64,000 nt of DNA. Source: an uncultured Mycoplasmatota bacterium (GTDB lineage: Bacteria; Bacillota_I; Bacilli_A; Izemoplasmatales; Izemoplasmataceae). Position 1 is the stretch's first letter. Each line of letters begins with the position of its first letter. The position numbers and the translations under genes are program-made. Positions 17,003-27,005 of this stretch are shown piece after piece. The stretch is from NCBI GenBank assembly GCA_913062645.1, contig CAJXVW010000002.1:237433-301432 (forward strand). The letters are read 5' to 3'. The notes beneath the pieces were generated by a model. That model had not been told where the DNA came from and searched no databases. It was given only the letters and a program-made list of their open reading frames with translations.

Positions 17003-17863
17003 ATGAACCATAAGCAAAACAGACGATGGCTCGTGTACATCCCGCTCGTGCTTTTCGCAATTGTTGCATTGACACCGTTTTATTATCTCATTGTGACCGC
17101 CTTCAAGGATTTGAACGAGGCATCGCAGCAAGCGACCTTCTGGCCTCGCTCGTTTGCGTTGTTCGAGAACATCCGGTTTGTGTTTCAACATCCTGATTAC
17201 CGCATCGGTCGGATGTTCATGAACACGATGTTCATCTTCGCGATGAAGACGGCGGGGACGGTGCTGACTTGTTCCATCGCCGCCTACGGTTTCGCGATGT
17301 ACGAGTTCCCCTTCAAGAACATCCTGTTCTTCGTGTTGCTCAGCACGATGATGATTCCCGGCGAGATCCTCGGCATTCCGATCTACGAGTTCATGGTCAA
17401 CACGGGACTCAAGGAAGTCGCCTACATTCCGCTGTGGATCGCCACGTGGTTCGCCACCGACGTGTTCATCATCTTCATGTTCCGCCAGTTTTTCATGAAC
17501 ATACCGAAAGCGCTCATCGAAGCCGCCCGGATGGATGGTTACAATGAGTTTCAGATATTCTTCCGCATCATCGTGCCGATCAATCGACCCGTCTTCGTGA
17601 CCGTCATTCTCCTGTATTTCATCGGCACCTACAACGACCTCTATGGACCGGCGCTCTACATCACCGACAAGAGCAACTGGGTCATGGTTCACAGCATCAA
17701 TATCTTCGAGACGCTTTACAGCAGTGGTTCGAGCAGTTACATCGTTCCGTGGAACTACGTCAGCGTGGCCAGCCTCGTTGCGATGATTCCCGTGGTACTG
17801 CTGTTTGGATTCATGCAGAAGCAATTCATGGAAAGCGTCGCGGGAGTGGGGATCAAAGGATGA
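17003..17863 (+). CDS. Sugar ABC transporter permease (MalG/UgpE-type)
   Basis: 286 residues from the ATG at 17003 (AGGGGGTGG before it; the longer track start lies inside the previous gene). Six predicted membrane helices; EAA loop EAARMDGYNEFQIFFRIIVPINRP. The FYYLIVTAFKD start is typical of the MalG side. The stop overlaps the next gene's start (ATGA), so it is coupled to the DUF1861 gene. Confidence 0.9.
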   Translation: MNHKQNRRWLVYIPLVLFAIVALTPFYYLIVTAFKDLNEASQQATFWPRSFALFENIRFVFQHPDYRIGRMFMNTMFIFAMKTAGTVLTCSIAAYGFAMYEFPFKNILFFVLLSTMMIPGEILGIPIYEFMVNTGLKEVAYIPLWIATWFATDVFIIFMFRQFFMNIPKALIEAARMDGYNEFQIFFRIIVPINRPVFVTVILLYFIGTYNDLYGPALYITDKSNWVMVHSINIFETLYSSGSSSYIVPWNYVSVASLVAMIPVVLLFGFMQKQFMESVAGVGIKG

Positions 17864-18783
17864 CCAGACGAACAACGAAAACCCTCGATCAACTACTGAT
17901 CGAACACCGCAATGATCGGAACATCCGGCGTACGGAGCGACTGATCTTTCATGGTGTTGACGGGCACGATGTCTACAACATTTCTCAGCCGTTTTCCTGG
18001 GGTGGCGTCACGTATCTCGCCGGGCGCGTCGAACGTCGCGACAGCGAACAATCCGACGTGCGTTTGTTCGAACGAATGAATGAGACATCCTATCGGGCGA
18101 CCGATGTCCGATTTCCCAACCTTCAAGATCCGTTTGTGACCGTATTGGAGGATTCGGTGATTCTCGGAGGAACCGAGATCGACAGCAAGGACAACCGCAT
18201 CACCGGCTGGCGAACCGTGGCCTATCGGGGAGAGTCATTCGCAGCGATGTCCCGCGTGCTGACTGCGCCGGAAGGCATGAAGGATGTCCGTGTTTGCTGG
18301 GACGCCCCGCACTGGCACATCTTCACACGTCCCCAGGGTGGCGTCGCGGGCAAAGGAACAATCGGGTATCTTCGCGTGTCGGATCTGCGTCACGCCACGC
18401 CCGAGCGGCTTGCGCAAGCACTGTTGCTCGACACATTGTTCGAGGAACACTGCTGGGGCGGTGTCAATCAGGTGTTTGTCCTTGATGACCGCCACCTGGG
18501 CATCGTCGGACACATCGCAACAATGTCGGAAGGCGATGTTCGCCACTACTACGGCATGACCTTCGTGTTCGATCACCAAAGCCAAACCTGCAGCGACCTT
18601 CGCATCGTCTGCGAACGCTCGGATTTCGCTCCCGGCGAGCACAAACGAGACGACTTGAAAGACGTGGTGTTCCTGGGCGGCATGATCCGCCATGACGACC
18701 ACACCGCGACATTGTATACCGGTTTGTCGGACGCCGAGGCCCACCTCGCCGTCGTCGACGATCCATTCTCCTACACGAGGTGA
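17860..18783 (+). CDS. DUF1861-like five-bladed propeller protein
   Basis: 307 residues, no signal peptide. The pattern FHGVDGHDVYNISQPF, GVTYLAGRVERRDSEQSDVRLF, LQDPFVTVLEDSVILGGTEI and DLKDVVFLGGMIRHDD fits the DUF1861 family, whose beta-propeller resembles GH43/GH130 enzymes. It is cytoplasmic and coupled to the ABC importer, so I infer it acts on imported mannosides, as a hydrolase or phosphorylase. Catalytic activity is not shown by sequence alone. Confidence 0.7.
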   Translation: MTRRTTKTLDQLLIEHRNDRNIRRTERLIFHGVDGHDVYNISQPFSWGGVTYLAGRVERRDSEQSDVRLFERMNETSYRATDVRFPNLQDPFVTVLEDSVILGGTEIDSKDNRITGWRTVAYRGESFAAMSRVLTAPEGMKDVRVCWDAPHWHIFTRPQGGVAGKGTIGYLRVSDLRHATPERLAQALLLDTLFEEHCWGGVNQVFVLDDRHLGIVGHIATMSEGDVRHYYGMTFVFDHQSQTCSDLRIVCERSDFAPGEHKRDDLKDVVFLGGMIRHDDHTATLYTGLSDAEAHLAVVDDPFSYTR

Positions 18784-18787
18784 TTTC

Positions 18788-20140
18788 ATGAGCCATGCGA
18801 TGAAACGAATGCTCTCCATCCTCGCCGTCATCCTGCTTGCCGGGTGCCGCAACACAACAATCTTGACATCGGTTGAAGAGGGTTTTTCGTTCACGGCGAT
18901 GAACGTTCTGACGTATGAGGTGACCTTCGATGCGGATGATGTCCTGTACGTTCAGGGCGACGACATCATGCGCACCGACGTCACGATCGCCGAAGGCATC
19001 TTGACCGTAGGCACGGAGTACCTCGCGTCCCTTGATCCCGGTGATCACGAGTTCGTTGTCCGTACCGTCGACGAAACGCTGCACCGATTCCGCATCGTCG
19101 TGTTGGATGAACACAACCGGCATCGCATCATCAACGGCGGTTTCGAAACGGGTGACCTAATGGGTTGGACGTCACAAACGACATTCAAACGCGAACAAGG
19201 CATTCTCAGTTTCACCGATGCCAACATCGTAAGTGCCGATGGTCTCGACGGCGACGGGTCATGGTCGCTCGGACGACGCGAAGACGATGATGGAGCCCTT
19301 GCCGGCGAACGTCTCGGCATGTTGCGTTCCAGCATCTTCGAACTTGCCGGATCCGGATGGATCACGTTTTCACTCGGAGGCGGCAATCCCTATCTGAACT
19401 ACGTGTCCGTGCGCCATGCGACGACGCATGTCGAGATTGCACGTTTCGCCAATCTCGCGGCGCTGCCGGGCGGACGCCTGACACCGTATCGCGCTGATCT
19501 GTCGCAGCATGTCGGAGAACCTCTGTACCTCGAACTGGTTGACAACGGCGCACAAAGCACCGACACGCTGTTTGCCGATTCATTTGAAACCTACCATGAG
19601 ACATCCCCCGAAAACGGTACGATCGCTGTTGACATGACGCCTTCGTTCGATGACGTCTTTGTTCCCAATCAACTGTTCAACGGCGATTTTCGACTCGGGC
19701 TTGACGGCTACGATACCGTCTCGTTCGGCTCCGGCGAGACGTTCCATGTCGAGGACGAGATCTTGAAAAGCAATCTTGGCGGCGACGATGCGCGCGGCTT
19801 GCTACGATCATCATTGTTCCGCGTGGATGGATCCGGTTGGATCAAAATCGACCTCGGAGCCGCTCAAGGGGCACGGTATGACAAGGACACCTATGTCTCG
19901 ATTCGTCGTCAGGACACCAACGAAGAAATCTTTCGTTTCGCCAACCGCAATGCCGACGGCACAGCGCCGGTCTCCTATTACATCGACCTCTCATCCTTTG
20001 CCGGAGACCATCTGTATCTGGAGATCGTCGACAACGCCGGCGACGCGTGGGACACGATCTTCGTGTATGACATCACAACGTATTTCGCCACGGCTCCGGT
20101 CGTGACATACGACACCCTGGGGGTGAATCTGAATGAATAG
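18788..20140 (+). CDS. Lipoprotein with X2-like domain and two jelly-roll-like modules
   Basis: 450 residues from the ATG at 18788; a second ATG four codons on gives MKRMLSILAVILLAGC. Residues ~25-110 are X2-like Ig (LTVGTEYLASLDPGDHEFVV). Two copies of a ~150-residue module follow (from about 19133 and 19679): N-G-G-F-E-T-G-D start, LRSSxFxLxGSGWI, YVSVR, LYLExVDN. Similar modules occur in some Firmicutes GH32 enzymes and probably bind carbohydrate. It overlaps the next gene by eight bases. No catalytic domain seen. Confidence 0.65.
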   Translation: MSHAMKRMLSILAVILLAGCRNTTILTSVEEGFSFTAMNVLTYEVTFDADDVLYVQGDDIMRTDVTIAEGILTVGTEYLASLDPGDHEFVVRTVDETLHRFRIVVLDEHNRHRIINGGFETGDLMGWTSQTTFKREQGILSFTDANIVSADGLDGDGSWSLGRREDDDGALAGERLGMLRSSIFELAGSGWITFSLGGGNPYLNYVSVRHATTHVEIARFANLAALPGGRLTPYRADLSQHVGEPLYLELVDNGAQSTDTLFADSFETYHETSPENGTIAVDMTPSFDDVFVPNQLFNGDFRLGLDGYDTVSFGSGETFHVEDEILKSNLGGDDARGLLRSSLFRVDGSGWIKIDLGAAQGARYDKDTYVSIRRQDTNEEIFRFANRNADGTAPVSYYIDLSSFAGDHLYLEIVDNAGDAWDTIFVYDITTYFATAPVVTYDTLGVNLNE

Positions 20141-23100
20141 AATCAAAACGATCGCAACACTTCTATTGGTCCTGAGTTTTCTCTCCGCATGCACTCCTGA
20201 CACACCGCCAGTTGACGAACCGGACCCGATCGAGATTGGACCGATCGTTTTCCATCTCGGCGACGAGTCTCTTCGTCATGACATCGACTTGTCCCCGTAT
20301 GTCGATCGCGATCTCGCCGGCGCCGATCTCCCGGACACGGCTTTCGTCATCGATGATGCCGGTTTCACCATCATCGGCGATGCGCTGAACGTTCTGGATC
20401 CTGGCACGTACGACATGACGTTGACGCTCGACGCCGAGATCGTGCCGTTCTCATTGGATATTCGCGTGCCGACGGACGGTTCGGTCACGCCGACCATCAT
20501 ACCCATCACGGAACAGGTGTTCCAACTCGGTGATCCAACCCCGCTTCAGTGGACAATCGACACCAAGGGGTTGCCGCTCGACGACATCCGCTTCAACGGC
20601 GCATCATTGGCCGCTTCCGACTATGATCTGACTGACGGTGAACTGCGCTTGTCGGTTTCCTTTCTCGAACAATTGGAACCCACAGCAGGTCACACGCTCG
20701 CCATCGTCACAGTCGGCGGCACGGCGTCTGTGACGATCGTCATCAATGACACGCCGACACTGGCGACCAAAACCGATCTCATCAAGTTCCCCGGAGAAAG
20801 CATCACCGCAGAATCGTTCCTGGATTTGGTTTCTGATGCGGTCGGCGACCTGACTGTAACATTCGAGCTGCTTACCGACCGGGGCACGCTGACCGACCTT
20901 GACGACGGCAGTTTCTCGTTCGTGCCCGACGGCGTCTTTCATGGCGCGGTCGAGTTGCGCATGACCGCGAGCGACTCCTACGGCGCCAGCTCGTCGCGTG
21001 TCTACACGCTGACCTACAAGCGTGTCGATCCGACATTGACGGGATCTCCGAACCTGTCCTATGACCGTGCAGTCCCACAGGACATCGAACTGTTGTTTGA
21101 CACCTCGGGCATCGAAGACGATTCCCTGTCTTATCCGATTCAGCAACTGACGCAAGGATTGTACGAGCTAGTTCCGGGCGATGTCCTGATCGATCCCGAG
21201 ACCGTCGGCCGCGTCGTGCTCGATGCGTCATACCTTGCGACGCTGCCCGTCGGCGACCATCCGATCGTCGTCATCACCAATGCCGGTTCGACGACGGTGA
21301 CGGTTTCCGTCAATGATACGCGGACACCGACGGTCGACCGCGCCAATGCGGTCTTCGTCAAGTTTGCCGACAGCCAACCCTTGCACTTCGTGATCACGCC
21401 CTATCAAAACGTCATCGACGCCGCCTCGTTCACCATGATTGACCTCGATTGGACGGTCGGCACTGATTACACCTATTCCGGCAATGTTCTTACGATCACG
21501 GCCGATTTCCTCAACACACTGTCCATCGGCGATCATGTTGTCCGCTTGTTCGGCGAACCGTTCATCACACTGACGGTACAGGCCCTCCAACCACCCGCAT
21601 GGAACGGCGGCGACCTGCCATTGGTGCGGGAACAGAGCGTCGACGACGCACCACTCGTGCTTCCCGTGCTGCTGTATGGACGCGAAGCCGATGTCATCGT
21701 ATTCCTCAACGGAGATCAAGTTGATGAAACATCATACGCTGTGACATCCGACCAGATTGCCTTCACCAGCGCATGGGTCGCCACCCTTCCCTACGGCGAG
21801 CACGACATCGCCATCACGACGTCGCAAGGGACCTTGCACGTGGTGTTGAACGTCGGCGACGCCCCGATTGCGAATGACGGTTCGCAAAACGTCACCAAGT
21901 TCACCTTTGAAACCATCCTTGCGGAAACATTACGCGTCAGCGCCATCGAGCCATTCGAGCTAACGGGGGTGGAACTGCGTTCGATCACCTATCATTCCTA
22001 CGTCGAACTGCCTGCCACGCCCTCAGAAACGGGATCGATCTCGCAAAGCGGTCTCGTCGGCAGCGGTGATTTCGGTACCCTGACGCTCGATCCCCAGACC
22101 ATGTCGTTCGCCTTGCAACGTGCCGACGGATGGTTCGGCGTCGTCTTGTTCACGTATGTCGCGATCGACGAACTCGGCTTTGAGAGTGCGCCGATCACGA
22201 TGGATGTCGTCTACAAACAAATGGCTCCAGTGCTTGCCGATCAAAACGACAAGACCTATCTCTTACGTGAATCGCCCGCATCCGAGGCCGACATCACGTA
22301 CTCGATCATAAACGCTTCGGGCGACAGCGACTTCCCGATTCATCGCTTGTATCATGGGGATGTCCTGCTTGTCGAGGACGTCGATTACGCCATCCCCGAA
22401 CGCGACGGTTCCACACGGTTCTTCGTACTGAAAAGCACGTATCTCAACACGCTGGAACCGGGAATTCACGAGTTCACGCTGTACACTGACGGTGGCCGCG
22501 TCACGTTCCAACTCGACATTCTCGCTCCGCTTTCCGTCGTATCCCATTTCACCACCTTCGACAAGGGCAGTCCCGAAACGGTGTCAATCGAACTCGACGG
22601 CCGTCCCGTGACGGTCGACTCGATTTGGATCGCCGGCAGTCAAGTACCGTCGGAGCACGTTACACTCGACGGTACGACGCTGAGCGTTTCCGCCGTTGCG
22701 TTGTCCGGTCTACCCTATGGAACCGCGGAAATGACCATCGTCAACGGCAACGGTGCGACGTCCTTCACGTTTGATGTCGTCGACAGCCGACTCCCATTCA
22801 CAACGATCGCCTCCGCCACGTATCTGGAATCGTCGATGGCCGACATCGATATCGGCTTGACGCTCTACGACAGCACTCTCATCGACGTCCGCATCGACGG
22901 GACGACGGTTGATCCAGAACACTACACGCTCATCAGCAACGCACTGATCATCGATGCCGATTTACTCGAGACCATCTTCCAGGCGGACACCACCGTTGAA
23001 CTTGAAATCGTAACCGATGACACCACGCTCACCGTTGATATCGCATTCACCGCAGCACCGCTGCTTCCGCAACTGACGCAGACATCGGAGGACTTCCACA

Positions 23101-24479
23101 TCGACGCGTTGTCACCGGTGACGTTTGCGGTCGTGATGAACGATTTCACCTTCAACAGCATTTACCATCAGGGCGAAGCGCTGATCGATCCCGACGACTA
23201 TCACTATGATGCCGTCACCGGCGAACTGACCTTCGATCCACTCGCGCTGCTCGAGTTGTACGATGGTTCGACGAGCTACAATTTCACCTTGCACACGACA
23301 GCCGGCTCAAATGTCGGATTCACAATCTTCTTCGATCATCCTCACAACCGCGTTGTGAACGGGTCGTTCGAGACCGGAACGCTTTACGGATTCACCGCAT
23401 TCTCGTTGTGGAAAGACGAATCCGGCATGATGGCATGGACCGACGAACGAGTCGTGACCGGCGGATACTTCGAAGACGAGGCTTTCTCCTACGGCCGCAC
23501 CGGAACCTACAACGTCGGCATATACGGCGGCACCATCACCAAGGATTCGGGACAAGAACGAATGGGGTACCTGCGCAGCAGCGACTTCATCCTCGGTGGC
23601 AGCGGCCACATTTCCTTCCAACTCGGTGGCGGTCGCAACACGTCATTCGCCTACGTGTCCGTCCGCGACGCGGCAACGGACGCGGAACTGGCTCGTTTCG
23701 GCAACCGCCATTTCGGCAACACCGCACTGTCCCAGACGGACAACGCCGAGGCCTTCTTGTTTACCTACTACATTGATTTGACAACCATCGCCGGCATTGA
23801 TCTGGGCGACTCGCTATATCTCATAATTGTCGACGGTGCGTCCAACGAGTGGAGCGTCCTGTCCTTGGATCATCTGATCACTTACTACGAAACGGCACCG
23901 ACGTTCACGTCTGATCAAGCCGCGATCAACATCCTTCCCCTCGTTGCCGGCACAACAACCGCAACCAATGCGATCGTCAACGGAACGTTCGACGATGGAT
24001 TGAACGGTTGGACCGATGTCAATGGCGTTTTCTCCATCAGCGACGGCTATGCCATCAGCAACGTCGATGGCAATGCCGGAACCGGCGTGTTGCGCTCCAG
24101 CGCTTTCACCATCGATGGTCCCAATCAGTACTTGCAGTTCGACTGGGCCGGCTGGCTAGCGCTCGACAAACAACTCTTCGTTTCAATCCGCGAGGTTGGC
24201 ACCAACATCGAAGTGATGCGCCTGGTTCGGCGCGACAACCTGAGTTCGTATCAGGCCGGTGATTTCCATAATCACATCTACGACCTGAGCGGTCTCGACT
24301 CCACCAAACTGTATTACATCGAAATCGCCGACAACGCCAATGGCGACTGGGCGGTTCAGAAGATCGACAACATCCGACTCGTTGATGAAGCCGCCTGGTT
24401 GACGGTTCCAGAAGGCGACCGCGGTGTGACGATCAGCGGTCTCCCGCTGGCATTCACTTACGTCGATCCCACTACCTAG
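20133..24479 (+). CDS. Giant surface lipoprotein with many X2-like Ig repeats and two C-terminal jelly-roll modules
   Basis: 1448 residues. MNRIKTIATLLLVLSFLSAC is a lipoprotein signal. From residue ~30 to ~1070 there are repeated CBM_X2-like units, each ending in a pattern like SYLATLPVGDHPIVVITNAGSTTVTV, plus cadherin-like stretches (FSFVPDGVFHGAVELRMTASD). Two jelly-roll modules end the protein (from about 23353 and 23974), closed by GDRGVTISGLPLAFTYV, a tail also found at the end of the protein at 31769. Extended rod-like binding protein anchored to the membrane; no enzyme domain seen. Confidence 0.65.
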   Translation: MNRIKTIATLLLVLSFLSACTPDTPPVDEPDPIEIGPIVFHLGDESLRHDIDLSPYVDRDLAGADLPDTAFVIDDAGFTIIGDALNVLDPGTYDMTLTLDAEIVPFSLDIRVPTDGSVTPTIIPITEQVFQLGDPTPLQWTIDTKGLPLDDIRFNGASLAASDYDLTDGELRLSVSFLEQLEPTAGHTLAIVTVGGTASVTIVINDTPTLATKTDLIKFPGESITAESFLDLVSDAVGDLTVTFELLTDRGTLTDLDDGSFSFVPDGVFHGAVELRMTASDSYGASSSRVYTLTYKRVDPTLTGSPNLSYDRAVPQDIELLFDTSGIEDDSLSYPIQQLTQGLYELVPGDVLIDPETVGRVVLDASYLATLPVGDHPIVVITNAGSTTVTVSVNDTRTPTVDRANAVFVKFADSQPLHFVITPYQNVIDAASFTMIDLDWTVGTDYTYSGNVLTITADFLNTLSIGDHVVRLFGEPFITLTVQALQPPAWNGGDLPLVREQSVDDAPLVLPVLLYGREADVIVFLNGDQVDETSYAVTSDQIAFTSAWVATLPYGEHDIAITTSQGTLHVVLNVGDAPIANDGSQNVTKFTFETILAETLRVSAIEPFELTGVELRSITYHSYVELPATPSETGSISQSGLVGSGDFGTLTLDPQTMSFALQRADGWFGVVLFTYVAIDELGFESAPITMDVVYKQMAPVLADQNDKTYLLRESPASEADITYSIINASGDSDFPIHRLYHGDVLLVEDVDYAIPERDGSTRFFVLKSTYLNTLEPGIHEFTLYTDGGRVTFQLDILAPLSVVSHFTTFDKGSPETVSIELDGRPVTVDSIWIAGSQVPSEHVTLDGTTLSVSAVALSGLPYGTAEMTIVNGNGATSFTFDVVDSRLPFTTIASATYLESSMADIDIGLTLYDSTLIDVRIDGTTVDPEHYTLISNALIIDADLLETIFQADTTVELEIVTDDTTLTVDIAFTAAPLLPQLTQTSEDFHIDALSPVTFAVVMNDFTFNSIYHQGEALIDPDDYHYDAVTGELTFDPLALLELYDGSTSYNFTLHTTAGSNVGFTIFFDHPHNRVVNGSFETGTLYGFTAFSLWKDESGMMAWTDERVVTGGYFEDEAFSYGRTGTYNVGIYGGTITKDSGQERMGYLRSSDFILGGSGHISFQLGGGRNTSFAYVSVRDAATDAELARFGNRHFGNTALSQTDNAEAFLFTYYIDLTTIAGIDLGDSLYLIIVDGASNEWSVLSLDHLITYYETAPTFTSDQAAINILPLVAGTTTATNAIVNGTFDDGLNGWTDVNGVFSISDGYAISNVDGNAGTGVLRSSAFTIDGPNQYLQFDWAGWLALDKQLFVSIREVGTNIEVMRLVRRDNLSSYQAGDFHNHIYDLSGLDSTKLYYIEIADNANGDWAVQKIDNIRLVDEAAWLTVPEGDRGVTISGLPLAFTYVDPTT

Positions 24480-24490
24480 GAGGTGTTCCC

Positions 24491-26995
24491 ATGCCCAAAT
24501 GGATGTTGCTGGCAACTGCCATGCTATTCGTTTTGACACTGTCCGCCTGTCGGCGTGACGACGAAGACCCGGATGACACCAATCACGACGATCCGATCGT
24601 CGACGATGATGAGCAAATCCCCAACGGTGGCTTTGAAACCGGTGATCTCACCGGATGGACCGTGGTGTCCGGATCGGCGTTCGCCGATGCGGGTGTGACC
24701 GACGCCATCATCGATCCTTCTCACAACCGCCCCTACGGACAAGAGGGGTCGTACTTCTACGGACGGTATCAGGAGTCCGAAGTCGGCGTGTTGCGCTCGA
24801 CCGCCTTCACCATCAAGGACAGCGGCTACATCAGTTTTCGTCTGGGAGGCGGACAAAACACCGCCCTGACATACGTGTCGATCAAGGATGCTTCAACGGG
24901 AATCGAGTACGCCCGTTTCGGCAACACGTTGTTCAACTCGGACACGACCGATGATTATGCCCGGTTCAACGAGTCCAATCTGGTTCCGTACATCGCTGAT
25001 CTGTCTACCTATCTCGGTGAAACGGTATACATCGAGATCGTCGATCGGTCACGACAGAACTGGGGACTCCTGACATTCGACGATTTCATCACGCATTACG
25101 AGACATCCCCCGATCAGACGGTCGGCTCTCTAGCAGATGACATCAAACCGCGGTTCGCCGTTCCCAATTCTCCATTTGCGCCCAATAACTCGACTTTTGA
25201 TACCAGCGATTTGAGCGGTTGGACCGTCGCCTATGGGGATGCATTCAACGACAATCATGTCGTAGCCGGTCCATATGGGCAGCGCCTCAACAACCGGAGT
25301 TCGGAAAGCGAACTGGGCGTGTTGCGGTCCGGTCTGTTCACGGTTCAGGGTTCGGCATTCGTTTCCTTCCGGCTCGGAGCGATGCATCAGAACAACCGCG
25401 ACCATCTGTACCTGTCGATTCGGAAGGCCGGAACCAACGAAGAAGTCTTCCGCACCTACAACTCCCGCGGCCGTTTCAGCGATGAAGAAGCCACGCACTT
25501 GTACTTCGTGGATCTCGAGGAACACCGCGGCGACCAACTCTATTTCGAGTTGGTGGACAACGCCGCTTCCGAGTGGGGCTTAATCATCTTCGAAGACTTG
25601 ACGACACACTATCCGGAAATGCCATTCGTGCGAGACGAGATCGCCGTCGACTTGAATCATCTCGGTGCGACGGAACGGACGTACGCCGTGATGCGCGCCG
25701 ATGTCGACGCGTGGATCGCGGGTATCGACCCATCGGACTTTATTCCCGACGATGCGGATGCGGCGACCATCGCGTTCTACGAAGACCATTTCCGCACCAT
25801 CTTGTCCAACGTGTTCTACTCGACGATTGACGGCTTCACCGTTGAATCGCCAAAATCCGGGACGCTGACGTTTCCCGGGGTCAACAGTTACCTCGAAGAC
25901 GGCACGACCTTCACAATCACCGGCGACATCCCGGCGATGTGGCTGCGCGACTCGCCGGCACAGATCCTCCAGTACCTGCATTGGGCGGATCAGGATCCTG
26001 ACGTCCGCGACATGACCAAAGGCATGATCCGTCGACTGTTCATGTACATTCGCATGGACCCCTACGCCAACGCCTTCAATCTGGACGGTTCGACATGGGA
26101 GCGCAAGTATGAAATTGATTCGCTGTGTTATCCGATTTGGCTCGCCCAGCAGTATTATGACATCACCGGCGACGACTCGATTTTCGACAAGTACTACATG
26201 ATGACCGTCGACACGATCATCGCGACCTTCCTCGCCGAACAGAATCATTCCGACGCCAACTACGACATCGCCGAAGTGTCGCAGGCGGACAAGGACAAAT
26301 ATCCGACTGCGGTGCAGACAGGCATCGGACTGATCTACAACGCCTATCGTCCCAGTGACGACGTATCGAAATACAAATACTTGATCCCTTCGAACATGTT
26401 CGCCGTCGTGATTCTCGAATACATCGCCTCAATCTACACCGAACTCGAGCTCGACAGCACGACCGCCCAACAGGCGAGCGACCTCGCGGCGGAAGTCCGG
26501 GCGTCGATCTACGAACACGGTACCTACGATCATCCGACCTACGGTGAGATCTTCGCCTACGAGGTCGACGGTCTGGGCAACTACAACTTGATGGACGACG
26601 CCAACATCCCGAGTCTGTTGTCGATACCCTGGCTGGGATTCGTCGATGCCGACGATCCGATCTATCAGAACACCCGCGCCTTCATCCTCAGCGAAGACAA
26701 TCCGTTCTACTTCAGCGGCACCTTCGCCGCCGGCATCGGCAGCGAGCACACGCCGAACGGATACGTCTGGCCGATGGCTCTGGCGATGCAGATGATGACC
26801 AGCACGAACGACGTCGAATGGCGAAATGCGCTGGCAGACATCGTGCTCAACACGGCCGGCACGTTCGTGCTGCATGAAGGGTTCAATGTCAACGATCCCG
26901 CAGATTACTCGCGCGAATGGTTCACATGGCCGTGCGCGCTGCTCGCCGAAGCTATCATCCAACATGAAGCGGACAAATTGTCCGCGGTCGAATAG
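24491..26995 (+). CDS. GH125 exo-alpha-mannosidase lipoprotein with two jelly-roll modules
   Basis: 834 residues; TAGGAGGTGTTCCC precedes the ATG. MPKWMLLATAMLFVLTLSAC is a lipoprotein signal, followed by an Asp-rich linker. Two jelly-roll modules lie at residues ~43-210 and ~230-375. The catalytic (alpha/alpha)6 domain covers ~390-834: GDIPAMWLRDSPAQILQYL, YEIDSLCYPIWLAQQYY, PWLGFVDADDPIY and HEGFNVNDPADYSREWFTWPCALLAE match GH125, metal-independent inverting exo-alpha-1,6-mannosidases. It would trim alpha-mannans or N-glycan cores at the cell surface and feed the importer. Confidence 0.85.
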   Translation: MPKWMLLATAMLFVLTLSACRRDDEDPDDTNHDDPIVDDDEQIPNGGFETGDLTGWTVVSGSAFADAGVTDAIIDPSHNRPYGQEGSYFYGRYQESEVGVLRSTAFTIKDSGYISFRLGGGQNTALTYVSIKDASTGIEYARFGNTLFNSDTTDDYARFNESNLVPYIADLSTYLGETVYIEIVDRSRQNWGLLTFDDFITHYETSPDQTVGSLADDIKPRFAVPNSPFAPNNSTFDTSDLSGWTVAYGDAFNDNHVVAGPYGQRLNNRSSESELGVLRSGLFTVQGSAFVSFRLGAMHQNNRDHLYLSIRKAGTNEEVFRTYNSRGRFSDEEATHLYFVDLEEHRGDQLYFELVDNAASEWGLIIFEDLTTHYPEMPFVRDEIAVDLNHLGATERTYAVMRADVDAWIAGIDPSDFIPDDADAATIAFYEDHFRTILSNVFYSTIDGFTVESPKSGTLTFPGVNSYLEDGTTFTITGDIPAMWLRDSPAQILQYLHWADQDPDVRDMTKGMIRRLFMYIRMDPYANAFNLDGSTWERKYEIDSLCYPIWLAQQYYDITGDDSIFDKYYMMTVDTIIATFLAEQNHSDANYDIAEVSQADKDKYPTAVQTGIGLIYNAYRPSDDVSKYKYLIPSNMFAVVILEYIASIYTELELDSTTAQQASDLAAEVRASIYEHGTYDHPTYGEIFAYEVDGLGNYNLMDDANIPSLLSIPWLGFVDADDPIYQNTRAFILSEDNPFYFSGTFAAGIGSEHTPNGYVWPMALAMQMMTSTNDVEWRNALADIVLNTAGTFVLHEGFNVNDPADYSREWFTWPCALLAEAIIQHEADKLSAVE

Positions 26996-27005
26996 GAGGA
27001 CAACC

